Below, one piece after another: positions 29,273-35,663 of a stretch of DNA of 50,649 nt. The stretch's first letter is position 1. Every line of letters starts with the position of its first letter. The stretch is taken from the NCBI GenBank assembly GCA_024636675.1, contig JAGXGM010000025.1, positions 1 to 50,649 of the forward strand. Reading direction: 5' to 3'. This DNA is from Hydrogenophilales bacterium. GTDB taxonomy: Bacteria > Pseudomonadota > Gammaproteobacteria > Burkholderiales > Thiobacillaceae. The notes beneath the pieces were generated by a model. It was given only the letters and a program-made list of their open reading frames with translations, did not search any database and was not told the DNA's origin. The position numbers were made by a program, and so were the translations under genes.

Positions 29273-29872
29273 CTACACAAACAGCCCGGCAATAACCCTA
29301 CGCTCTAGCCCTACTTCCCTCCTCATAGAGCGGGTGGCCTGCTGATAGTGCCAGCGCCACAAGCGCCCCACCATCGGAACGCGCTCAAGCCTTGCAGTCT
29401 TGGCAATGGATAGCGTTAGCCACCATTCAGGAATGGCACGCAGCAGCGGCAAGTCGTCTAGCAAGGGTTCCACCAGCGCCCGCCGCATAACAATCAGGCC
29501 GTGAACGTGGGACGGAAAATGTCGGTGCATCTCGGGGCTATACGGGGAAACGTCAGCGCCCCGGATAGGCTTAAGCTCATCGTTAACAACCTGCTCGCCA
29601 GTGAAGACAGCGCCCAGGGTTGAATCAGCATCAAGCGCCGCAATACAGGCACTGACAGCGCCGGGCAGTATGCGGTCGTCATGGTCGGCAAAACTCACAA
29701 ACTCAGCATTTCCCATCGCAAAACCAGCAGCCCGTCCCGCGCCGACATTGCCCTTGATGCAATCGGGTAAGTGCAGATTGACAGGCTGCTCTCGCAAGTC
29801 CGCCATAAGCTCATCAACCCACAAAGGATTACTGAACGGGCAGACAATGACGTGAAGGTCGCAGCGGTGCAT
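29273..29872 (-). CDS. GT-A fold glycosyltransferase-like protein (family 2 type)
   Basis: A 199-aa protein with a glycosyltransferase core. It starts with a beta strand (DLHVIVCPFSNPLWVDELMADL), then GNVGAGRAAGFAMGNAEFVSFADHDDRILPGAVSACIAAL, where DHDD is the DxD-like metal and sugar-nucleotide site after a conserved strand. Later, PEWWLTLSIAKTARLERVPMVGRLWRWH gives the acceptor-side motif and a WxWH end. It is short for family 2 and has no membrane helix, so it is probably soluble. GGAGGG lies upstream of ATG 29872, four bases after the preceding stop. Possible roles are modification of capsid, surface glycan or DNA; the target cannot be read from sequence. Confidence 0.7.
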   Translation of the reverse strand: MHRCDLHVIVCPFSNPLWVDELMADLREQPVNLHLPDCIKGNVGAGRAAGFAMGNAEFVSFADHDDRILPGAVSACIAALDADSTLGAVFTGEQVVNDELKPIRGADVSPYSPEMHRHFPSHVHGLIVMRRALVEPLLDDLPLLRAIPEWWLTLSIAKTARLERVPMVGRLWRWHYQQATRSMRREVGLERRVIAGLFV

Positions 29873-29876
29873 TTAT

Positions 29877-30074
29877 TCAGCCCTCCAGAATCGCAGACGG
29901 CACGCTTTCGGCTGCGATCCCTTCAATGCGCTGAATCAGTTCGGCCTGTGTCACGCCATCGGCTCGCATGGCTTCCAGTGCGGCCATAACGCGCTGCTTT
30001 GTGATTTCGGCGTACTTTGCACCTTGGGCGTGTGCGAAGCGATTGACGGCGGTTTTAACGGGTTTGCTGAGCAT
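29877..30074 (-). CDS. Small element protein, 65 aa, unknown function
   Basis: MLSKPVKTAVNRFAHAQGAK... from ATG 30074 with GAGAGGA upstream; the longer in-frame start at 30116 lacks such a site. The sequence ITKQRVMAALEAMRADGVTQAELIQRIEGIAAE is helical and could form a small helix-turn-helix-like fold, but no family is recognised. It lies directly upstream of the glycosyltransferase gene with a 4-base gap, so the two are likely co-translated. Confidence 0.6.
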   Translation of the reverse strand: MLSKPVKTAVNRFAHAQGAKYAEITKQRVMAALEAMRADGVTQAELIQRIEGIAAESVPSAILEG

Positions 30075-30308
30075 TTTAGAATCCTCTCTCGCGCAAGCGT
30101 GCAGGTACGCGCACACAATGTGTTCTGGCGGCGTCTTTCGGGTTAGGAATGAAAGAAAGGGGCAAGCACGATCTAGAAAATCTTTTCGTTTTAAGTTTTT
30201 CCCCGCCTATCCGGTGCAGTTGAGAAAACGCGTTTTTCTGAATTGACGGTGCGAATAAATGGCTTCCAGCATGGTCTAGAGTTCCATTGCTCTGGACTCT
30301 GTTGCCGC

Positions 30309-30491
30309 CTATGGGGTGCCTGCCGCCGTATGCTGGCCGTGGTGCGCTTCGTTCGTGGTGGTTGATGCGCTGTTCTGTCTGGCAGCTAGCGCACGCTGTA
30401 AGGCTTCGGTCATTGCGGTTGCGTTGTTGAAGGCTTGACGCTCTGATTGCTTTTCGGCTTTCTGTCTTGCTTGCTTGGTAAGTCGATCCAT
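30309..30491 (-). CDS. Small basic/helical element protein, 60 aa
   Basis: A 60-aa frame with a strong AGGAGG site before its ATG. The N-terminal half is highly charged (MDRLTKQARQKAEKQSERQA) and predicted to be a coiled helix; the C-terminal part is rich in Ala, Thr, Ser and His and probably disordered. It lies just after the structured region 30519-30646 and downstream of the capsid gene. A scaffold or nucleic-acid-binding role is only a guess. The 234 bases to the next gene contain an AGAAAACG/CGTTTTTCT palindrome near 30223 and nothing else I can name. Confidence 0.55.
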   Translation of the reverse strand: MDRLTKQARQKAEKQSERQAFNNATAMTEALQRALAARQNSASTTTNEAHHGQHTAAGTP

Positions 30492-30518
30492 GTTGATCGC
30501 CCTCCTATATGTGGGGTT

Positions 30519-30646
30519 GCCATCGCAGCGCGCATTACGTTGCGCTCTCGATGGCTGCCGGGGTTCGTCTATGTCCGTGGCACTGTCCGGCTAATCCACG
30601 TCCCGGCTTAGCTCTCGCTACCCGCCGGGCCGGGTTAATGCAACCC
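30519..30646 (-). ncRNA. Candidate structured RNA region: four consecutive stems after the capsid gene
   Basis: The gap between the capsid gene and the 60-aa gene contains four stems in a row: GCCATCG/CGATGGC (30519-30525, 30549-30555) enclosing AGCGC/GCGCT; CGTGG/CCACG (30576-30580, 30596-30600); CCCGGC/GCCGGG (30602-30607, 30624-30629); and GGGTT/AACCC (30632-30636, 30642-30646). There is no T-run, so they are poor intrinsic terminators. A regulatory mRNA structure, a stable RNA or a DNA recognition site is possible. The pairings are seen; the function is not known. Confidence 0.4.
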
Positions 30647-30657
30647 TCGATGGGTAT

Positions 30658-31755
30658 TTATGCAGGCGTGGTGCTGACGTAGCGTGCCGCGCCGATCATG
30701 CGGTAAGTCGGGATCACCGACATTTCCACTCTGATAGTCCTGAGGTTGCGGGCGAAGTTGTCGTTGTTATGGCCAATGTCGACTCGCATCCCGCCATCGA
30801 CAGCCAGCTCGCATTGCTGGCTGTCGATTACCAGGGCTTTCTTGCCTACCAGTGCTGCCGCTCCCGAGAAGACCACCTTGCATCCGTGCAGTCGAATGTC
30901 GGACGGTGCGCTGGTGAGTGCGCCGGGGATCAGGTAGTCCCCGCCGGTATTCTTCAGCAGGATGATTCCCAGGTAGGTCATTGCGTTGACCGCTACAACG
31001 TCGGGATTCAGCCCGTCAGCCCTCATATTCTGGACACAGTCAGCGATGGCGTCGGAGATGGTGGCCAAGGTGCTGGGGTAAGCCGTTGCCAGCGGTTGAT
31101 ACCCCGCGAAAGGCCAGGACGCTTCAGCCGTCCCGCCGATCAGCATGGTGTCTGCGGCTCGCAGCACTTGCCCAGCCAGGTATCCGTTTACGACCGCTTC
31201 CAATTCGCCCGTTGACCGCAAGGCCTGTTCCGAGATGGGACAGAGCGCCGCGATGGTGACGGCGTTTTGGCTGATGTCCAGAAACAGGGGGATGGCTTCG
31301 GTCTTCGACCCGCCTTCGCCCGCCTGGATCGATGCACCCATGCCAGACATTGCGCTGTACCGGCTGTAGTGAGCCGTGGCGACTCCGGGCGTTTGGCGAA
31401 TGGGCAGGTTGCCGATCAGCATTGTGCCGGGGTTACCTCCCGTCGGTGCGGAGAGTCCCGGCAGGGTTGCGTGGCTTCCGACAATCGACGATCCGGCGAA
31501 GGCGTTGATGCTCTTCAGGTCGAGAGGGACGGAGAATGCCACGCTCTTAGTCGTGCTGAAGGTGTCTCGCAGGGTTTCGAATTTGGCCGCGACGGAAGCG
31601 CCCAGGCTGGTGGTGGTGCCGGTGTGGCCTTCGTGGCGCAGCACGCCCTTCTGCTCGATTTGCATCACGCGGTCGCGCAGCTCTGCCACGTCGGCGTTAG
31701 TGGGCAGCTGGTCGACTGCTTTGCTGATTCGTTCGAGTGTGGTGTCAATGTTCAT
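30658..31755 (-). CDS. Major capsid protein, HK97-fold type
   Basis: A 365-aa protein resembling HK97 gp5-type capsid proteins. The first 40 residues are a short coiled coil (LERISKAVDQL, VAELRDRVMQIEQKG), a reduced delta domain. Then come an extended N-arm region, a loop with LPIRQTPGVATAHYSRYSAMSG, the core AGEGGSKTEAIPLFLDISQNAVTIAALCPISEQALRST with the spine helix, an A-domain stretch (VAVNAMTYLGIILLKNTGGDYLIPG), and the terminal strand IRVEMSVIPTYRMIGAARYV. The E-loop-to-spine sequence with AEGGxK is a family hallmark. The start overlaps the preceding gene by four bases. No protease, portal or terminase gene is next to it. Confidence 0.8.
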   Translation of the reverse strand: MNIDTTLERISKAVDQLPTNADVAELRDRVMQIEQKGVLRHEGHTGTTTSLGASVAAKFETLRDTFSTTKSVAFSVPLDLKSINAFAGSSIVGSHATLPGLSAPTGGNPGTMLIGNLPIRQTPGVATAHYSRYSAMSGMGASIQAGEGGSKTEAIPLFLDISQNAVTIAALCPISEQALRSTGELEAVVNGYLAGQVLRAADTMLIGGTAEASWPFAGYQPLATAYPSTLATISDAIADCVQNMRADGLNPDVVAVNAMTYLGIILLKNTGGDYLIPGALTSAPSDIRLHGCKVVFSGAAALVGKKALVIDSQQCELAVDGGMRVDIGHNNDNFARNLRTIRVEMSVIPTYRMIGAARYVSTTPA

Positions 31756-32018
31756 GGTGTTTCCTTAAATAGGGTTTGAGCGGTCGGGTAAGTCCCGGAT
31801 ACCGCAATCTTCGCTAGCCGTCTGTCATAGCCGTTGGCTCGCAGCTTCTTTTCCAGTTCTCGCTTTTGCAGGGCAGTTTTCAACTCAGGGAGCATCCCGC
31901 CCCGAATCATCAAAAACCGCAAAGCTCTGGTGCATCCCGCAGCCAGGCCAAGCAAACCGAAGGCAGGCTTCCCGCCGTCCTTGGTACGTTGCTGAAAAAA
32001 TTCTGTGTTCATACGCAC
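31752..32018 (-). CDS. Small basic element protein, 88 aa, upstream of the capsid gene
   Basis: Begins at GTG 32018 (VRMNTEFFQQRTKDGGKP...), which has AGGAG seven bases upstream. ATG 32012 and a TTG at 32069 are alternatives with worse spacing. The protein is basic and helical (GLLGLAAGCTRALRFLMIRGGMLPELKTALQKRELEKKLRANGYDRRLAKIAV), with one hydrophobic stretch. The C-terminal half, with many Lys and Arg, could bind nucleic acid or act as a capsid accessory factor. I recognise no family. It overlaps the capsid start by four bases, so the two proteins are probably made in a fixed ratio. Confidence 0.55.
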   Translation of the reverse strand: MRMNTEFFQQRTKDGGKPAFGLLGLAAGCTRALRFLMIRGGMLPELKTALQKRELEKKLRANGYDRRLAKIAVSGTYPTAQTLFKETP

Positions 32019-32065
32019 AATTATACTCCTACTGTCAATAGCTTTTAAGGTTTCGATTGACGTTA

Positions 32066-32242
32066 TCAATGATAAGTTGCGTGCGCCATCTGCTCTATCT
32101 CGACAAACAGATCGAGCGGGGCCAGCAGCATCACCTGCATGAGTGCCTCTACTGTCCGGGGGTCATCCTCGCCAAACATTGCGTGAGCTAACTGGTGCTG
32201 CTCGATGGCTTGGGTAAAGGTGATTTTTTCCATAGTGTTCAT
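32066..32242 (-). CDS. Small acidic element protein, 58 aa
   Basis: MNTMEKITFTQAIEQHQLAH... from ATG 32242, which overlaps the stop of the upstream gene by four bases. It is acidic and helical (FGEDDPRTVEALMQVMLLAPLDLFVEIEQMAHATYH). The reading frame extends further upstream, but that part shadows the preceding gene. No family is recognised. The overlap argues that the ORF is real. Confidence 0.5.
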   Translation of the reverse strand: MNTMEKITFTQAIEQHQLAHAMFGEDDPRTVEALMQVMLLAPLDLFVEIEQMAHATYH

Positions 32243-32577
32243 TCCATTCCTTTGTTTGGGTCGATAGGCCACATTGATTCGGGCAGGCGTTCTACAGATA
32301 CCGCGTCGGGATAGGACAGCAGCACTTGATGGCGTGTCCTCTCGGGGTGGTGGTATGTCTCGGTTGAATGCGTGCCGTGGTTGACGCTCCAGGCCCATGC
32401 TGGCGCGTCGTTCTGTAGTTCCGCGATGATTGCGGCCTTGTGGGTACGCAGCAGCCAAGCCACATCTTCATCAATTAATTCAGGGGGGGAGACAAACAGC
32501 TTTCCTCCCTCCGTCCGAACTGATAACCCGAGAATCCGTAGCATCTCGATTGCGTCCAGTGCTGTGATCGGGGTCAT
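32239..32577 (-). CDS. Protein with a TubC-like N-terminal docking domain, 112 aa
   Basis: A 112-aa protein whose first 55 residues (DAIEMLRILGLSVRTEGGKLFVSPPE, then VAWLLRTHKAAIIAEL) resemble the TubC N-terminal docking domain: a helix, a beta hairpin with a GGKL-like turn, then a helix with the LRxHKxxIIAxL end. That fold is best known from subunit docking in nonribosomal peptide and polyketide synthases and also occurs in phage and plasmid proteins next to replication genes. The rest (WSVNHGTHSTETYHHPERTRHQV) has no known match. ATG 32577 shares one base with the stop of the ATPase gene, which suggests a partner role. Confidence 0.6.
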   Translation of the reverse strand: MTPITALDAIEMLRILGLSVRTEGGKLFVSPPELIDEDVAWLLRTHKAAIIAELQNDAPAWAWSVNHGTHSTETYHHPERTRHQVLLSYPDAVSVERLPESMWPIDPNKGME

Positions 32578-34130
32578 CAGAATTCCACCTCTGCGCTGCC
32601 ATCCCTCAAAACAGGCGTTTTATGCGTCCCACCGTCCCCGGCCTTATTCCATGAGGGTTTCAGCGGTACGGGAGCGGATTCTGTATGTGTACCGGATTTG
32701 TCATCCCGTCCCACGTAAAGCCCCTTGCTTATTGGGTTTGCGGCCAACGGGACGCCGGGACGCGCATTTTCGGGGGTGGCGGTGAGGTAGCGTGCGAAAA
32801 CATCGTCGAATTGCAGGCGGTCATATCCTTTTGCCTGCTCGTAACCAATTCGGACGTTCTTTGACGCGATGCCGTATCCCTTCAGCATGTTGGCAAGTTG
32901 TCTGGGTGAAAGCGGCCTGCCCCGGTTGTATGTCGCCCACGCTGCTTCGTCATCCTCGATAAGTGCAGCAATTAGGTCTGTGGTGCCGATACGTGCCGCC
33001 TGTTTGCTTTCAAAAACGTGGAGAATGTCGCCCAACAACTCGTTGCCGGCACTCTGCGCAGTCTCAGTCTTGCCAGACAGCTTTAACGCGGCCCTGGTGG
33101 CTCGATCTACCCAAGCAGGCCCAGCGCATCCGGCAATCGACAGAAGCGGCTCCCAGTTGTCCTGGGCGCGGTCTGATAGCGCATCGGGCAGGGTTGGACG
33201 TGCTCGGCGCACCTCGTCGTGATAATCCACTCCGAACCTAGTCAGCATGGATGCGTATTTTTCGAACAGGTCGTGTTCGGCGTAACGCAGTCGTTCTACC
33301 TTTTCGCCTGGTAGCTTGCGCCTCATGTTTATGACGATGGCGCGGCTCATGGTTGCGTCTGGAAGGTGTTTCTCCAGGGCAATCCCGGCCATCGCCTTTG
33401 CGCTCCAAACCGGGAACAGCGTAGGTTCGTGGTTGTCACCTACGACGCGCCCGACGTAGGCGTTCTGCCGTGTGTGTCCCGCGTTGATCAGACCCTTCAG
33501 TTCTTCGTTGTCCCGAATGAAGGTGTCTGCCTCATCTATCAGGACGGTGGGCGTCCATTTCCCAACGGCACGAAAGAGGAAAGCCGATGATGAGTTGGCT
33601 GCTGGTAGTGGTCGCTTCACCAGCCACCCGATCAGCGTTAGCAGTTGAGACTTGCCGCAAGCCTTCTCAGGCGCATTTGCCAGCAAGAGCGGCGCAACCT
33701 CTACAGCGTCGATTAAGTGGGTGAAGGCTGTCCACAGTGCCGCAGCGTCTGCCTGCTCCCTGTCCAGCACAATGAATCTCAGGATTAAGTCGGATACCTC
33801 GGACAGCACCGCGGCAGGGTCTACGGGTTCGTGCCACGATTCCACTTCAGCGAATGGGGTTTGCGGCGCATCCTCGGTTGCTCGCTCGCCTTTCACCATC
33901 GCATCCAGCGTTGCTGGTCTAACGCCTATTGCTTTTGCTTCTGCCACACGGCATCGGTCGTATTCCAGCGCGGTCATTGCCGACAATCTGGCGACCGCTT
34001 CGGCGTCTGTTTCCTTTGGCCGTTCCTTCAAAATCGCTTCCATGCGCGCGGCGGCGAGTCTGTCCAGGGTCGATGCGCCTTTCTCTGCGCTGGTGTTGTT
34101 CGGGGTTGGCCTGCATTGGGTCTCATCCAT
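32577..34130 (-). CDS. DUF3631-type replication ATPase/helicase-like protein
   Basis: A 517-aa protein. The Walker A motif APEKACGKS (about residues 153-161) and Walker B VLIDEADTF (about 196-204) lie in the DUF3631 segment, preceded by LWTAFTHLIDAVEVAPLLLANAPE. Typical features follow: DNEELKGLINAGHTRQNAYVGR, the sensor-like MSRAIVINMRRKLPGE, and a C-terminal DUF3631 part (LIAALIEDDEAAWATYNRGRPLSPRQLANMLKGYGI) like a winged helix. Such proteins replace the primase-helicase in many integrated elements and phages. The last 60 residues are low-complexity. It overlaps the primase-like gene by eight bases, so the two may work as a split primase-helicase. Confidence 0.75.
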   Translation of the reverse strand: MDETQCRPTPNNTSAEKGASTLDRLAAARMEAILKERPKETDAEAVARLSAMTALEYDRCRVAEAKAIGVRPATLDAMVKGERATEDAPQTPFAEVESWHEPVDPAAVLSEVSDLILRFIVLDREQADAAALWTAFTHLIDAVEVAPLLLANAPEKACGKSQLLTLIGWLVKRPLPAANSSSAFLFRAVGKWTPTVLIDEADTFIRDNEELKGLINAGHTRQNAYVGRVVGDNHEPTLFPVWSAKAMAGIALEKHLPDATMSRAIVINMRRKLPGEKVERLRYAEHDLFEKYASMLTRFGVDYHDEVRRARPTLPDALSDRAQDNWEPLLSIAGCAGPAWVDRATRAALKLSGKTETAQSAGNELLGDILHVFESKQAARIGTTDLIAALIEDDEAAWATYNRGRPLSPRQLANMLKGYGIASKNVRIGYEQAKGYDRLQFDDVFARYLTATPENARPGVPLAANPISKGLYVGRDDKSGTHTESAPVPLKPSWNKAGDGGTHKTPVLRDGSAEVEF

Positions 34131-34626
34131 GATTCAGTCCCCCAGCATCAAGAGCCGCCTGGATTCTGCCGACAGCCACTAGCAGCCGGTCGCGGTCGGT
34201 TTGCGTGAAAGGTTCGCCCGCCAGCATTGACGAAGCCGCGCAGCCGACTACCAAGGCTTCGAATCCGATGGCGCGCAGAATGTCAGCAGCCGGGAATACC
34301 CTGCGCTCCTGTTTAACGTGGTGGCTGGTGATGCGCTCCGGGTACAGGTCGCTGAACGTCAGGCCCAGCGCCCCGAGAATCTCCTCGACACTGTCCCCGC
34401 CGAAGTCGTGCAGCAGCACGCGGCCATCATCCATCTCGCGGATCGTCATGGACGGGTGCTTGTCGTCGCGTGTCGGGCAGCTTGCGAGCCAAGTATTCGG
34501 GCCGGTGCGCTTGACTCTGTCGAGACGTGACAAGAGGGAGCCGACTGGGCTAAACTGTGCGTTGATTGTGTTGTGCTGAGCCGCTTCGCCCCTGCCAGGG
34601 CTGGCGGCTTTTGTTTGGGCGTTCAT
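34123..34626 (-). CDS. Primase-like protein with a degenerate CHC2-type zinc motif, 167 aa
   Basis: A 167-aa protein. WLASCPTRDDKHPSMTIRE followed by VLLHDFGGDSVEEILGALGL has the frame of the CHC2 zinc-binding domain of phage and DnaG-type primases (CPFHDDKxPSF, then CFGCGxGGD). Here the His of CPFH is Arg and the second Cys pair is replaced by HDFGGD, so the zinc site is mostly lost. No TOPRIM domain follows; the C-terminal half is helical (RDRLLVAVGRIQAALDAGG). It starts ten bases after the AlpA-like gene and overlaps the ATPase gene. It probably loads or recognises template DNA for the ATPase. Confidence 0.65.
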   Translation of the reverse strand: MNAQTKAASPGRGEAAQHNTINAQFSPVGSLLSRLDRVKRTGPNTWLASCPTRDDKHPSMTIREMDDGRVLLHDFGGDSVEEILGALGLTFSDLYPERITSHHVKQERRVFPAADILRAIGFEALVVGCAASSMLAGEPFTQTDRDRLLVAVGRIQAALDAGGLNHG

Positions 34627-34636
34627 GGCGCGGCCC

Positions 34637-34891
34637 TTACGCGGTTGCGCCGTTGGTGCGGGTGCGGCCTGGGTGGCCGGGGTTCTTCGCAGGCAGGGGC
34701 TTGAAGTTCTCAGCCGCGCCGGACTCCATGCGCGCCTGCCATTCCTGGGCGGCGCTCAGGCTGACGTATGGCTTCGACGCGATGCGGTATGTTTTGGGTG
34801 CGAGTCCGGCCTGCTCAAGCTCGTGCAACCTGCCACGGCTGATTTTGTAGGCTGCGCAAAACTCCGGGATAGTGAATGCTTGTCTTTCCAT
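34637..34891 (-). CDS. AlpA/MerR-like helix-turn-helix DNA-binding protein
   Basis: An 84-aa protein. MERQAFTIPEFCAAYKISRGRLHELEQAGLAPKTYRIASKPYVSLSAAQEWQARM is a winged helix-turn-helix of the AlpA/Xis type: a recognition helix around ISRGRLHEL, then a wing with the bound-tyrosine-like KPYVS. Such proteins activate integrase genes (AlpA) or bind attachment sites (excisionase). A strong GGAGG site precedes ATG 34891; the longer frame adds only ten residues. It is placed between the 231-aa gene and the primase-like gene. Confidence 0.78.
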   Translation of the reverse strand: MERQAFTIPEFCAAYKISRGRLHELEQAGLAPKTYRIASKPYVSLSAAQEWQARMESGAAENFKPLPAKNPGHPGRTRTNGATA

Positions 34892-34966
34892 GTGAACCTC
34901 CTTCGCTTGAGAAGGTTCCACGGTATCGACGCGCCTATCGTTTGCATTGCAAAAAACAGACGCTAC

Positions 34967-35662
34967 TCAGCGTTCATTATTTGCAGCCTTCATGCGCTCC
35001 ATGAAGTTCAACCACGATTCTGGATTTTGGGCGGCTTTCCCCAGCCAGTAGGACGCCCGCTCTATTGGCACTTCGGCCAGTTCCATCACTGCCAGGAATG
35101 ACTCGCCAGCCAGGCCGGTGTCGCTTGTAGTGAACCTGATTTCACGCCTGCCCAGGTAGTCTTCAATAAATCCGGCGGTCTGTTCTTCGAATGAATATGG
35201 CTTTTTGTCTAGCGGTGGAAGCTCCTTGATCGCCAGCCGCGCGCCCATCGCGAAAGTCTTAAAAAGATTGGCGTGCTGTGTTTGTAGTTCATAGGCGTTA
35301 AGGATCGACTGATAGCCTGCAATGGCCTCAACCTCTGCCGTGTCGCGTGCGCTGTCTGGATTTGATGCATCCTTCGCCGTTTGCAAAAGACCACGCCAGA
35401 TAGCAAAGCCTAGGGCAGGATCATCCATCGCTAACGCAGCGTCTACCAGTCGATCAAGGGCATTTGCGAATGCTTCGACGCGCTCCTTTCGTCGTTTTTC
35501 TTTGTCTGGTTGTCGGGCGGTATCCCCGGCCATCTTTTCCAGGCAGCTAACAAAAACCTCCCCGTCGTCGTCCGCATCTCGTAAGCCGTCTGGACGCGCT
35601 TCCAGATAGGCAGCACGGTATTTCTTCATTAATCGCCGCCGCGTCGTGTCTGTAAATTTCAC
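34967..35662 (-). CDS. Element protein of unknown function, 231 aa
   Basis: A 231-aa, mostly helical, acidic protein. The GTG start at 35662 has AGGGAG upstream and lies one base from the integrase stop, so it is translated with int. Features include a basic start (MKFTDTTRRRLMKKYRAAYLEA), a charged linker (RQPDKEKRRKERVEAF), a helical centre and LDKKPYSFEEQTAGFIEDYLGR near the middle. No catalytic motif, membrane segment or signal is visible, and I recognise no family. Possible roles are an accessory recombination factor or a helper-interaction protein. Confidence 0.6.
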   Translation of the reverse strand: MKFTDTTRRRLMKKYRAAYLEARPDGLRDADDDGEVFVSCLEKMAGDTARQPDKEKRRKERVEAFANALDRLVDAALAMDDPALGFAIWRGLLQTAKDASNPDSARDTAEVEAIAGYQSILNAYELQTQHANLFKTFAMGARLAIKELPPLDKKPYSFEEQTAGFIEDYLGRREIRFTTSDTGLAGESFLAVMELAEVPIERASYWLGKAAQNPESWLNFMERMKAANNER

Positions 35663-35663
35663 G

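Noticed and set aside
32020-32038. TTGACA and TATAAT on the minus strand upstream of the 88-aa gene
   Set aside because: The hexamers are only seven bases apart, far too close for a sigma-70 promoter; the TATAAT overlaps the ribosome-binding region.
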